From Microcoleus vaginatus WJT46-NPBG5 (lineage in GTDB: Bacteria > Cyanobacteriota > Cyanobacteriia > Cyanobacteriales > Oscillatoriaceae): a DNA stretch of 64,000 nucleotides. Positions within the stretch are counted from its first letter, which is position 1. Every line of letters starts with the position of its first letter. The stretch is from the NCBI GenBank assembly GCA_019359355.1, contig JAHHHM010000025.1, positions 47,206-111,205 on the forward strand, read 5' to 3'. The notes under the pieces are model-generated. The model was not told the DNA's origin. It did not search any database and saw only the letters and a program-made list of their open reading frames with translations. The position numbers and the translations under genes are program-made. Below, piece by piece: positions 29,384 through 37,628 of this stretch.

Positions 29384-30007
29384 ATGATCGATGTAAGCTG
29401 GGAGTTTAGGCTACGGCGACTGGCAACAATATTGTCTGTCGCAATTTTGACACTGGCGCTAATGGCGGCAATTACGGGCGGGCTTTTGGCGTTTTATTAT
29501 CAACCGAGTGCTGGTGGTGCTTATAATTCGCTGGAAACGATTACCAATGAAGTTCCGTATGGTTGGCTAATTCGGAGTGTGCATAATATTGCCGGTAATG
29601 GATTAGTTGGGCTGGGATTAATTCAAATTGTAGTGATGTTTTTGGGTGAGAAATTTCGCCGCAGTTGGATTGCCGGTTGGATTAGCAATATTTTGCTCGT
29701 TTTGACGGCAATTGGTTTAGGTTGGACGGCGATGCTTTTAGATTGGAGTCAGGAAGGTTTCTGGCGTTTCCGCATTGAGGTGGCAACGATTGAAGCAATT
29801 CCTTTAATTGGCTCTCAATTAGTTGCAATTTTAACAGGTGGTAGCGGGGTTAGTACGGTGACGGTGCAGCATTTATATGCGCTACACAGTTACGCCTTGC
29901 CATTGGGTGCAATCGCTTTGGCAACGGTGCATTTAGTGAGTTTGTTGATGTTGCAGCAACAGGAAAGAAGGGAGAAGCAAAACGAACTGCTTGAGGCAAA
30001 TAGTTAG
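29384..30007 (+). CDS. Cytochrome b6-like (cytochrome b N-terminal domain) paralog
   Basis: A 207-residue, four-helix membrane protein alignable by eye with photosynthetic cytochrome b6 (about 215 residues): FYYQPSAGGAYNS matches FYYKPTVTEAYSS and NEVPYGWLIRSVH matches NEVSFGWLIRSIH. The heme ligands corresponding to b6 His86, His187 and His202 are H67, H168 and H183. The position of His100 is Q81. The position of Cys35, which binds heme cn covalently, is L24. One heme site is therefore intact and the second has changed or lost a ligand. No subunit IV, Rieske or cytochrome f gene is adjacent. It is probably a divergent cytochrome b of unknown electron-transfer partner. The alignment was done without software. 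Confidence 0.82.
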   Translation: MIDVSWEFRLRRLATILSVAILTLALMAAITGGLLAFYYQPSAGGAYNSLETITNEVPYGWLIRSVHNIAGNGLVGLGLIQIVVMFLGEKFRRSWIAGWISNILLVLTAIGLGWTAMLLDWSQEGFWRFRIEVATIEAIPLIGSQLVAILTGGSGVSTVTVQHLYALHSYALPLGAIALATVHLVSLLMLQQQERREKQNELLEANS

Positions 30008-30043
30008 CCGGTTGTTTTGAATAAAAAATGCGTTTTGCTTTAG

Positions 30044-30085
30044 AGGCAATTCTTCTGTGCCGGTTTCTTTTTGGGGGAATTGCCT
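30044..30085 (+). terminator. Possible terminator of the cytochrome b gene
   Basis: AGGCAATTC (30044-30052) and GAATTGCCT (30077-30085) form a 9-bp perfect stem with a 24-base loop. Only TTACTATT follows, so it is weak as an intrinsic terminator. Confidence 0.35.
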
Positions 30086-30164
30086 TTACTATTGACGGAA
30101 TCAACAAGTTTTAGGAAGATTTTAAATGAATGCCGGCATCAAGTTTTCCCCTTCTTCACCTTCA

Positions 30165-30968
30165 TCATTGATTCGGCTCAATCCCCAAAGATCGCAACCT
30201 TTCTTCTAACGCTTGTGCCCTCAGTCGTTCCTGTTCTAACAACACTTCCGTTTGTTCACGTTGCTGACGTTCCTGTTCAAGTTGCTGCTGTGCTAACTGC
30301 TTCTGTTGCCGTTCCTGTTCTGTTCTTTCTTCTGACCACAACAGCAAATTTCCCTCAGCATCCCACCAGCGTAACCAATGGCCGGTTCTCAATTCGTGGG
30401 TGCCTTCCCAAACTCCTATAAATAACTCTAAACCTGGAATCCAATAACGTCCTGACTCATTCGGTTTTTGAGGCTGGTAGCGCCCAGATTCTAAAGCATA
30501 AACTTCAAGGCGGCTTGTATCTGGTCGGAAAATTACATAGATAGGAACTTGAATAACTTGTTCATAAAAGAACCACTTCCCTACACTTTCGGTAAACTCA
30601 ACAGAGTATTCTTCCCCATAAGTTGCTGAGAGAAATTCCATCACGACTTGCGGGATTGTCCCTTGTGTGTGGGGTGTATAACTGCGACGAGGTTTGCTTG
30701 ACTGCCACGGCTGCACCGGCTTCACATACATCCAGTCAGGCGCTTTGCAGATCATTCGCTCGTCTATCGCCGCACACAAGGCAAAATTAGACACGATCAG
30801 CGCATCTTGCAATAACTCAGGCAAGAAGCTTAAAGGCTGACTCAGTGCGGCTGCAATTAAAGGCTGGTCGGTATTTTCCAAGGGATCATCAGGCAGGATA
30901 AAATCATCGGGCAGTAAGGGCCAGGTAATTGATAGTTCTTGGACGAGTTTTTGAGTGACGATAGACAT
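30165..30968 (-). CDS. Uma2 family (DUF820) putative restriction-endonuclease-fold protein
   Basis: A 267-residue protein. The Uma2 core (about 40-200) shows the PD-(D/E)xK-type residues in APDWMYVKP and VVMEFLSATYG. The core ends in the family block YWIPGLELFIGVWEG. Residues 215-262 form a Glu/Gln/Arg-rich coiled coil (EQERQQREQTEVLLEQERLR) and end RLRSLGIEPNQ. Uma2 genes are greatly expanded in cyanobacteria. A nuclease fold is known from structures, but the biological role is unclear. It faces the osmoprotectant operon divergently, and a second Uma2 gene lies on its far side. Confidence 0.85.
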   Translation of the reverse strand: MSIVTQKLVQELSITWPLLPDDFILPDDPLENTDQPLIAAALSQPLSFLPELLQDALIVSNFALCAAIDERMICKAPDWMYVKPVQPWQSSKPRRSYTPHTQGTIPQVVMEFLSATYGEEYSVEFTESVGKWFFYEQVIQVPIYVIFRPDTSRLEVYALESGRYQPQKPNESGRYWIPGLELFIGVWEGTHELRTGHWLRWWDAEGNLLLWSEERTEQERQQKQLAQQQLEQERQQREQTEVLLEQERLRAQALEERLRSLGIEPNQ

Positions 30969-31164
30969 AATTTAACCTCATCCTCGTACCGACAGGAAAT
31001 TATATATATCTTAAACTATTCTGTGTTATTAAATTTCATTTTTCACAAGTGAAACCACAGCCATAAATTCAGATATTAGAAGATAGGCATCTTGTCGAGT
31101 GCTGCCGGCACCCACTCTTTATTACCCGATGCTGTAGTAAACTCTATTCAGCATTGAAAAAACT

Positions 31165-31929
31165 ATGTCAAAAGATAACGAAATTGCTGTTGAATTCCGG
31201 GAGGTGAGTTATACCGTTAACCACCGGCAACTGGTATCAGATTTAAACTTCACCGTCCGCCAGGGAGAAGCGCTAGTGCTGTTGGGACGCAGCGGCAGCG
31301 GCAAAACGACGACCATGAAACTGATCAACCACCTGCTGATACCCAGCAGTGGGGAAGTTTTGGTGCAAGGTAAACCTACAACCGAATGGAACCCTATCCA
31401 ACTGCGCCGGCGCATCGGTTATGTCATTCAAGAAATTGGCTTATTTCCCCATTTCACCGTTGAGCGAAATGTGGGTTTAGTGCCAGCTTTGGAAGGTTGG
31501 AAACCCAAGCAAATTAAAACACGGGTTTATGAATTGTTGCATCTAGTTGGCTTAGATCCAGAGCAATTTGCAAACCGATATCCCCATCAACTTTCAGGAG
31601 GTCAGCGTCAGCGCGTTGGAGTGGCGAGATCACTCGCTGCTGATCCGCCGGTGATGTTGATGGATGAACCTTTTGGCGCACTCGATCCGATCACGCGATT
31701 GGAAATTCAAAAAGAGTTTGGCCGGCTGCAAAAAGAATTAGGAAAAACGGTTATTTTTGTGACTCATGACATTCAAGAAGCGTTTATTTTAGCTACACGA
31801 ATTGGTTTAATGCAGGAAGGTCAAATGGTGGTGTTAGGGACGCCGGCAGAATTTTTGCAATCGGAACAACCGGAAGCCTGTGCTTTTATGGCTTGCCTGA
31901 AATCCTTTGAACAAGTGCAGGATGGTTAA
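31165..31929 (+). CDS. opuCA: Osmoprotectant ABC transporter, ATP-binding subunit
   Basis: A 254-residue ABC ATPase. Walker A is GRSGSGKT (41-48). The Q-loop block is YVIQEIGLFPHFTVERNV, the signature is LSGGQRQRVGVARSL and Walker B is VMLMDEPFGALDP. The H-loop is IFVTHD. The EIGLFPH block and the neighbours place it with glycine betaine/choline/carnitine importers (ProV/OpuCA). It lacks the C-terminal tandem CBS domains that sense ionic strength in many OpuCA proteins of about 380 residues, so osmotic gating would have to come from elsewhere. The stop codon overlaps the permease start in TAATG, which indicates translational coupling. Confidence 0.9.
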   Translation: MSKDNEIAVEFREVSYTVNHRQLVSDLNFTVRQGEALVLLGRSGSGKTTTMKLINHLLIPSSGEVLVQGKPTTEWNPIQLRRRIGYVIQEIGLFPHFTVERNVGLVPALEGWKPKQIKTRVYELLHLVGLDPEQFANRYPHQLSGGQRQRVGVARSLAADPPVMLMDEPFGALDPITRLEIQKEFGRLQKELGKTVIFVTHDIQEAFILATRIGLMQEGQMVVLGTPAEFLQSEQPEACAFMACLKSFEQVQDG

Positions 31930-32564
31930 TGAATACTGACTTTTTTCTATTTAAATATGGCCCAGAAATCTTAACGCGTACCGGCGAACACTTATTTCTT
32001 GTCGGGATTTCCATTGCCATTGCTACTCTTGCCGGCATTCCTTTGGGAATTTTAATCACCCGCAAGCCAGGATTTATCAACCCTATTTTGGGTTTTGCCA
32101 ATGTGATGCAAACGGTTCCCAGTTTGGCGCTTTTCGGCTTCTTGATTTCTGTGCCCTTGTTAGGAGGCATTGGCAATAATCCGGCGATTGTTGCGCTTAT
32201 ATTATACTCGCTACTGCCAATTATCCGCAATACTTATACCGGAATTATCGGGGTAGATCCAGCGGTTCGAGAAGCCGGTCGTGGCATGGGAATGACAGAT
32301 TGGCAACTGCTTTATCAAGTCGAAATTCCCTTGGCATTAGGGGTTATTTTGGCGGGTGTGCGAGTGGCTACTGTGATTGCAATTGGCATTGCAACCATCG
32401 CACCGGCAATTGGTGCCGGCGGCTTGGGTGTGTTTATTTTTCGCGGAATTTCTGTCGTTAACAATCAGCTAATTTTTGCCGGGGCAATTCCGGCAGCGAT
32501 CCTGGCATTACTTGCAGATTTTGCTATCGGTTGGTTTGAAAAACAATTAATGATTAAAAAGTGA
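31929..32564 (+). CDS. opuCB: Osmoprotectant ABC transporter, permease subunit
   Basis: A 211-residue inner-membrane permease with five to six hydrophobic segments. The EAA-type loop that docks on the ATPase reads REAGRGMGMTDWQLLYQVEI. Start and stop overlap both neighbours: TAATG with the ATPase gene and GTGA with the binding-protein gene. Single-permease Opu systems often carry a second permease gene, but none is present here, so the channel is presumably a homodimer (inference). Substrate class is deduced from the binding protein. Confidence 0.9.
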   Translation: MNTDFFLFKYGPEILTRTGEHLFLVGISIAIATLAGIPLGILITRKPGFINPILGFANVMQTVPSLALFGFLISVPLLGGIGNNPAIVALILYSLLPIIRNTYTGIIGVDPAVREAGRGMGMTDWQLLYQVEIPLALGVILAGVRVATVIAIGIATIAPAIGAGGLGVFIFRGISVVNNQLIFAGAIPAAILALLADFAIGWFEKQLMIKK

Positions 32565-33496
32565 AAAAACTTCTTTGTTTTGCTCTTTGCGTTTTGACTT
32601 TTGCCGGGATCGTTGCCGGCTGCAATCCTAGCAAAGCCGGTGGTGGCAGCGGTGACATTGTGATTGGCTCCAAATATTTCACAGAACAAGTCATTTTAGG
32701 AGAGCTTGTAGCGCAGCAAATCGAAGCCAAAACCGGCTTGAAGGTTGAAAGGAAACTTAACTTAGGAGGCACCGGCATCTGTCACGAAGGCGTCAAATCC
32801 GGGCAACTAGATGCTTATGTGGAATACACCGGCACTGCTTTCACTTCTATTTTAAAAGAGAAAACAATCAGCGATCCGAAAGCAGTTTACAAGCAGGTTA
32901 AGCAGCAGTATGCCAATCAATTTGACTTAGAAGTTACTGAACCCTTAGGTTTTGAAAACACCTTTGCAATGGTTGTACGCGGTGCAGACGCCCAACGCTT
33001 GAATATTACTACACTTTCCCAATCCGCTAAATATACGCCCCAATGGCAAGCTGGCTTCGGTTACGAATTTATTGAGCGGGAGGATGGATTTCCGGGGTTA
33101 GCAAAAACTTACGGCTTAAAATTTGAAAAATCTCCCAAAATTATGGATTTGGGGTTAATGTATCGAGCGTTAGTTGAGAAAAAAGTCGATATGGTTGCCG
33201 GCAACTCAACAGACGGTCAAATTGCTACGTTAAAATTAGTCATTCTCAAGGATGACAAGCAATATTTTCCTCCTTACGAAGCCGTCCCAATCGTCCGCAA
33301 GGAAACCTTAAAAAAATACCCACAATTACGCGAAGCCTTCAAAGAATTGGGAGGAATCATCACTGCAAAAGAAATGCAGCAAATGAATTATCAGGTGGAT
33401 GGAGAATTTCGCAAAGTGGAAGATGTGGTGCGAGAGTTTCTACAATCCAAAGGATTATTGACCCGCTATCAAAAACAGATAAATACAGATAGATAA
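32561..33496 (+). CDS. opuCC: Osmoprotectant ABC transporter, substrate-binding lipoprotein
   Basis: A 311-residue lipoprotein with a GTG start that overlaps the permease stop. The N-terminus has a signal peptide ending in VAGC, with C21 as the lipidated residue. The mature part begins IVIGSKYFTEQVILGELVAQQI and includes LDAYVEYTGTAF and MVAGNSTDG, typical of OpuAC/OsmF-type proteins that bind glycine betaine, choline or related quaternary amines. The last residues (KQINTDR) and the stop are encoded within a dispersed palindromic repeat starting about 33476, so the natural C-terminus may have been replaced by repeat-derived codons. Confidence 0.9.
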   Translation: MKKLLCFALCVLTFAGIVAGCNPSKAGGGSGDIVIGSKYFTEQVILGELVAQQIEAKTGLKVERKLNLGGTGICHEGVKSGQLDAYVEYTGTAFTSILKEKTISDPKAVYKQVKQQYANQFDLEVTEPLGFENTFAMVVRGADAQRLNITTLSQSAKYTPQWQAGFGYEFIEREDGFPGLAKTYGLKFEKSPKIMDLGLMYRALVEKKVDMVAGNSTDGQIATLKLVILKDDKQYFPPYEAVPIVRKETLKKYPQLREAFKELGGIITAKEMQQMNYQVDGEFRKVEDVVREFLQSKGLLTRYQKQINTDR

Positions 33497-33531
33497 ACTC
33501 TACATTTATCTGTGTCTATCTGTAGTTAAAA
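33476..33531. repeat. Dispersed palindromic repeat overlapping the opuCC 3' end
   Basis: ACAGATAAATACAGATAGATAAA and its partner TTTATCTGTGTCTATCTGT form an imperfect hairpin followed by AGTTAAAAAATC. This is a divergent member of the family at 25102 and 35489. It covers the last codons of the binding-protein gene and may terminate the operon. Confidence 0.7.
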
Positions 33532-33564
33532 AATCTTTTCTTACAGGAAAGAAAAGCCCTTAAG

Positions 33565-34269
33565 CTATTCCAACTCCTCTGGGTTAACCCCCATTTCTAC
33601 TAGCTTTTGCCGCAGACGTTCCGCTTTTGCTTCAGCATTTTCTGCGCGTTGACGTTCCGCCTCTGCGCGTTGATGTTCTTGTGCTTCCGCTTCTTCTGGA
33701 GTAGGAACCAGTTCTCCCTCTGGCGTAAAAAACCGCAACTGTTCTTCCGAAATACCTAAATACAATTGCAATTCCTCACTCCAAAGCCATCCCTGCTCAT
33801 TTGGCTCAATCTCCTCATAACGACGGTAGATGAGTTTAAACCCCTTATACTCCAACTTATAAGGGTCAAACCAAAAATATTCAGGAGTGCGAAAAATATC
33901 TTGGTAAAGCTGTTTTTTCAACCCTCGGTCAGTTTGAGCTGTACTATCAGAAAGAACTTCTAGAATTAAGTTAGGATACTTGCCGTCTTCTTCCCAAACC
34001 ACCCAACTTTTGCGCTCTTTGCGTTCAGTATTTAAAACAACAAAAAAATCTGGCCCCCGCACGTCTTCTGATTTACGTTGCCGAGTGCTGTAGTAAATAC
34101 TCATGTTTCCGCCGGCAAAGAAATCCTGCCGGTTGCTCCACAGCCGTTCTAAGCAGGTTAATAGTAGAATTAATTGTTTCAGATGCCGGGAACTTTCCAA
34201 TTGCGGTTCCTCACTCAGTAAATCGCCGGCTGGAAATACTGGAATCTCGGATGGAGTGCTTTGTACCAT
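33565..34269 (-). CDS. Uma2 family (DUF820) putative restriction-endonuclease-fold protein
   Basis: A 234-residue protein. The Uma2 nuclease core is clearer than in the neighbour at 30165: GNMSIYYS, GPDFFVVLN (D), then LILEVLSDST (E) and the block RTPEYFWFDPYKLEYKGFKL. The C-terminal 45 residues are an Ala/Glu/Arg coiled coil (AEAERQRAENAEAKAERL) ending MGVNPEELE. That tail is shared in style with the first Uma2 protein, although the cores differ, so they are paralogs rather than a recent duplication. Function is unknown. It is transcribed toward the osmoprotectant operon. Confidence 0.88.
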   Translation of the reverse strand: MVQSTPSEIPVFPAGDLLSEEPQLESSRHLKQLILLLTCLERLWSNRQDFFAGGNMSIYYSTRQRKSEDVRGPDFFVVLNTERKERKSWVVWEEDGKYPNLILEVLSDSTAQTDRGLKKQLYQDIFRTPEYFWFDPYKLEYKGFKLIYRRYEEIEPNEQGWLWSEELQLYLGISEEQLRFFTPEGELVPTPEEAEAQEHQRAEAERQRAENAEAKAERLRQKLVEMGVNPEELE

Positions 34270-34432
34270 ATCACATAGCCCAGATAACAGCAGCTAATTT
34301 TGATTCTTAATTCTATTGTATCGAATGAATAGCCTAATAAAAATAGTATAATTATTTAAGAAATAGAATTTTTTTGAAATCATATTAAATTACTGTAAAA
34401 CTGATGGCATCGTAATTAATCTAACTAAATAA

Positions 34433-35437
34433 ATGTCAAAAATCGTCACAACCGATCCAATTTTACTGAACGACTGGCACGTTATAGCCAAATCGGAAGA
34501 CTTGCAACCGGCAACCATCCTGCCGGCACGTTTGTTGGGAGAAAACTTGCTTTTGTGGCGCACCGGAGATCACATCATGGCATGGAAAGATGTATGTCCT
34601 CATCGAGGTGCGCGTCTATCACTAGGAAATATCTCCGGTGATACCCTCATTTGTCCCTATCATGGGTTAGCCTATGACATCACAGGACAATGTACATACA
34701 TTCCTGCACATCCAGACTTACAGCCGCCGGCACGCGCCCATGTTCAAACTTACCAGGCATACGAACTCTACGACTTAATTTGGGTGAATCTTAGTGCAAA
34801 GGCACAAGGCACAACAAAAGCTGAAAAAGAAAATATCCCTTTCTTTCCAGAGTGGAATAACCCGAATTTTCGCAAATTTCTCTGCGGATCTTACAAATAT
34901 TATTCAAGTGGATTTCGATCCATTGAAAATTTTCTCGATGTCTCCCATTTCCCATTTGTGCATGATGGATTGCTAGGCGATCACAACCGCACTGCCACCG
35001 CAGACTATGAAGTGGAAGTCGAGGAAAATAGCATCTCACTCCGCAATGTACGCGTCTGGCAACCCGATCCAGACGGCACCGGCACAGGAGGAGAAGTTAT
35101 CTATAATTACCGCGTTGTGCGCCCATTAACAGCCTATTTTGTGAAGCAAGCGCCAGCCGGCGAATTGACGATTTTCTTTACCGTCACGCCAGTAGATGAA
35201 GAAGAATGTTTAGGGTGGATGTGGATTGCCATGAATTATGGGCATGATATCCCAGAAGCCGAATTACGGGCATTTCAAGATAAAGTTGTGCAGCAAGATA
35301 TTCCAATTGTCGAATCCCAGCATCCTAAGCGTCTTCCATTAGATTTGCCGGCAGAATTTCACTTACCTTGTGATCGCGCCTCTATTGCCTATCGCAAATG
35401 GTTAAAACAAATGGGCGTTACTTTTGGAACGGTTTAA
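34433..35437 (+). CDS. Rieske [2Fe-2S] aromatic ring-hydroxylating oxygenase, catalytic subunit
   Basis: A 334-residue oxygenase alpha-type subunit. The Rieske domain has CPHRG and CPYHG, with C55, H57, C74 and H77 binding the [2Fe-2S] cluster. The catalytic domain carries ENFLDVSHFPFVH, where H172 and H177 with a later acidic residue hold the mononuclear iron and D169 bridges to the Rieske centre. The arrangement resembles VanA-type O-demethylases and related cyanobacterial oxygenases. No reductase or ferredoxin gene is adjacent, so electrons probably come from general ferredoxin (inference). The substrate is unknown. A palindromic repeat follows the gene. Confidence 0.9.
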   Translation: MSKIVTTDPILLNDWHVIAKSEDLQPATILPARLLGENLLLWRTGDHIMAWKDVCPHRGARLSLGNISGDTLICPYHGLAYDITGQCTYIPAHPDLQPPARAHVQTYQAYELYDLIWVNLSAKAQGTTKAEKENIPFFPEWNNPNFRKFLCGSYKYYSSGFRSIENFLDVSHFPFVHDGLLGDHNRTATADYEVEVEENSISLRNVRVWQPDPDGTGTGGEVIYNYRVVRPLTAYFVKQAPAGELTIFFTVTPVDEEECLGWMWIAMNYGHDIPEAELRAFQDKVVQQDIPIVESQHPKRLPLDLPAEFHLPCDRASIAYRKWLKQMGVTFGTV

Positions 35438-35488
35438 CTTTTTAAAACTATCGACTACTGTTTATTGCAAAGCTTTTTTAGATGATAT

Positions 35489-35556
35489 CGCAGATAAAAA
35501 CGGATAAATCATCTGTATTCATCTGCGTTTATCTGCGTGCATCTGCGGTTAAAAAA
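35489..35556. repeat. Dispersed palindromic repeat
   Basis: The left arm CGCAGATAAAAACGGAT pairs imperfectly (three mismatches) with 35521-35537. Further ATCTGCGTGCATCTGCGG and GTTAAAAAATC follow, matching the copy at 25102. It sits between the convergent Rieske and DUF1802 genes. Confidence 0.8.
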
Positions 35557-35603
35557 TCTCTAATTACAGCCTTTTCTAAAACCATCGCTTACCAACACCG
35601 GCA

Positions 35604-36191
35604 TCACGACGAAACCAACTCCGGGTTAGCAATCGTGTAGCGAATAGCATTCGCTTGTTTAATATACTCACCATCACTTAAAACCGGCACTGCCCCTTCA
35701 ATAGAAATCGGTTCAACCAGAGCGATCCAAGATTTGCAGCCCCCGTATTCTGGGCGATATGGAATAACTTGTGGTTGCTGAAGTTTATAAGTCCGCAACA
35801 GCAACACATAAATTGGTTGGCGCGGCTTCCATTTGAGGCGTTCGCTGACAAATTGCTCATTCCAAATATGATAAGGTAACAGTGCCTTAATCGCCGGCTC
35901 GTGAGCAACTGGGAAAATATCAGTAATGTCAGCCAAGCAACCAATCCGAACTGTTTCTGGATGCCAGCCAGACTCCACCGGCATCACCTTGCCGGCATAT
36001 TCAGATTTCAGCAGATTCGGCTGTTGGTGCTCATAAGTTGGGTAAAGAAAAACCCTGTCGTAATCAACACCAAAGCGCCCATTCTCTTCGCGTATGCCGC
36101 CTTTCCGTAGCAGAATGATAGTTTTGCCTTCTTCCAGGGCATCGACAGCAACAGCCCATTCTTTCAGCGCGTGAGAAGTCATTGATTCCAT
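35604..36191 (-). CDS. DUF1802 family protein
   Basis: The product begins with ALKEWAVAVDALEEGKTIIL and LLRKGGIREENGRF, followed by FLYPTYEHQQ, which are the recognisable DUF1802 blocks. The open frame extends to a GTG at 36200. A GAGGTGAT ribosome-binding sequence lies nine bases before the ATG at 36191 but directly abuts the GTG, so the ATG is the better start (195 residues). The family is soluble, mainly cyanobacterial and of unknown function. No catalytic motif or membrane segment is visible. It reads divergently from the aldo/keto reductase gene. Confidence 0.82.
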   Translation of the reverse strand: MESMTSHALKEWAVAVDALEEGKTIILLRKGGIREENGRFGVDYDRVFLYPTYEHQQPNLLKSEYAGKVMPVESGWHPETVRIGCLADITDIFPVAHEPAIKALLPYHIWNEQFVSERLKWKPRQPIYVLLLRTYKLQQPQVIPYRPEYGGCKSWIALVEPISIEGAVPVLSDGEYIKQANAIRYTIANPELVSS

Positions 36192-36241
36192 AGCAACCAC
36201 ATCACCTCTTTCTTCCAGATTAAACTACCAAACCTTAACTT

Positions 36242-36288
36242 GACACAGACCTATCTGCATTAATTTGTGGAATCTACGGTTAAAAAAC
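36242..36288. repeat. Degenerate copy of the dispersed repeat
   Basis: ACACAGACCTATCTGCAT and AATCTACGGTTAAAAAAC retain the repeat consensus end but have lost pairing. It lies in the divergent promoter region between DUF1802 and the aldo/keto reductase. Confidence 0.5.
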
Positions 36289-36324
36289 AAAATATACTCA
36301 AAAAAGCAGAATTAAAAAATAAAC

Positions 36325-37287
36325 ATGGAAACACGAACCCTAGGCACATCTGACGTAAAAATTACCCCGATCATTATGGGGACTTGGCAAACCGGCAAAA
36401 GAATGTGGGTGGGAATTGAGGATGCCGACAGCATTAAAGCATTGAAAGCTGCCTATGATGCCGGCATCACAACCTTTGATACCGCAGAAGTTTATGGGGA
36501 GGGACACTCAGAACGGATAGTGGGAGAAGCGCTCTCATCTGTACGGGATAAAGTCGTCTACGCAACGAAAGTATTCTCGAATCATCTCAGCCGTAATCTA
36601 GTGATTGAAGCGTGTGAGCGTTCGCTGACAAATCTCAAAACAGATTATATCGATCTTTACCAAATTCATTGGCCGGCTGGAACTTGGAATAGTGAATTTG
36701 TGACTGTTGAAGAGACAATGGGCGCTCTGAAGAGATTGAAGCAACAGGGAAAAATTCGGGCGATTGGCGTGTCTAATTTTTCTCGCGGACAGATAGAAGA
36801 AGCTTCACTCTATGGACAGATTGATAGTTTACAACCGCCCTATTCTTTATTTTGGCGATGGGTGGAAAAAGAGACAATGCCTTACTGTGTTGACAAGAAT
36901 ATTTCTATCCTTGCATATTCTTCGCTTGCACAGGGATTGTTAACCGGCAAGTTTGGCCCGGATCACAAATTTGAGGAAGGGGATAACCGGGCAAAAAACA
37001 AGTTGTTTGCCAATAAAGAGAATTATCAACGAGTGCAGGAAGCTTTAGATAAATTGCGCCCGATTGCAGAACGAAATCAGTGCAGCCTCGCTCAGCTATC
37101 TTTGGCGTGGTTAATCGCTCAACCGCAATCTAATGCAATTGTTGGAGCGCGAAATGCGGAACAAGCAACCGCAAATGCCAAAGCCGGCACTCTAAAATTA
37201 TCGGCAGAAGATTTAGCAGAAATTGATGCCATTGGACGCACGGTTACAGATCAATTAGATGACAATCCAGTGATGTGGGATTTTTAA
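36325..37287 (+). CDS. Aldo/keto reductase
   Basis: A 320-residue NADPH-dependent oxidoreductase with a TIM-barrel fold. The catalytic tetrad is D52, Y57, K82 and H115, in FDTAEVYGEG, YATKVFS and YQIHWP. The cofactor-binding C-terminal blocks IGVSNFS and IVGARNAEQ are present. The length is normal and no signal peptide is seen. The subgroup resembles the YhdN/PLR-1-like general stress reductases, so the substrate is probably an endogenous or xenobiotic aldehyde (inference). It appears monocistronic. Confidence 0.93.
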   Translation: METRTLGTSDVKITPIIMGTWQTGKRMWVGIEDADSIKALKAAYDAGITTFDTAEVYGEGHSERIVGEALSSVRDKVVYATKVFSNHLSRNLVIEACERSLTNLKTDYIDLYQIHWPAGTWNSEFVTVEETMGALKRLKQQGKIRAIGVSNFSRGQIEEASLYGQIDSLQPPYSLFWRWVEKETMPYCVDKNISILAYSSLAQGLLTGKFGPDHKFEEGDNRAKNKLFANKENYQRVQEALDKLRPIAERNQCSLAQLSLAWLIAQPQSNAIVGARNAEQATANAKAGTLKLSAEDLAEIDAIGRTVTDQLDDNPVMWDF

Positions 37288-37628
37288 GGAGCCGGCTGTT
37301 TCTTTGCAGCTAAATACTTTGCGGACTTGGCTGACAAGCCCCTCAAGATTATCACGTCCTTAACATTTGGGAAGTAGAGGTTATGGCATTTCCACCGGCA
37401 CTCAAAGCCTTACTTCCCTTTTTGCCGTTGGTGAATCGCTTTTCTAAGATAAAAATTTTGGGTTAAGCTGGATTGCCAACCTGTCTGAGGGATGCCGGCA
37501 TTGCTCTGCGGGACTTTTAGCCAAAATCCGCCGGCACTCTCAACCGGCTTGCGTAAACGTGCCTGATTAAACTGTAGGTATTATTATTCCAATTGCTGAG
37601 GTTGTTCAACTCAACAACTTCTACTCAA
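37288..37628. other. Intergenic region
   Basis: A very small open frame at 37383-37466 (27 residues, MAFPPALKALLPFLPLVNRF...) has a hydrophobic, proline-rich product. It has no clear ribosome-binding site, and I do not call it a gene. The region is otherwise GCCGGC-rich spacer. Confidence 0.4.

Noticed and set aside
37383..37466. 27-codon open frame
   Set aside because: Very short, no Shine-Dalgarno, and no supporting feature besides a hydrophobic composition.
37593..37628. TTG start for the HEAT-NTPase gene
   Set aside because: The ATG at 37629 gives a regular signal-type N-terminus, and the preceding 12 residues add nothing recognisable.
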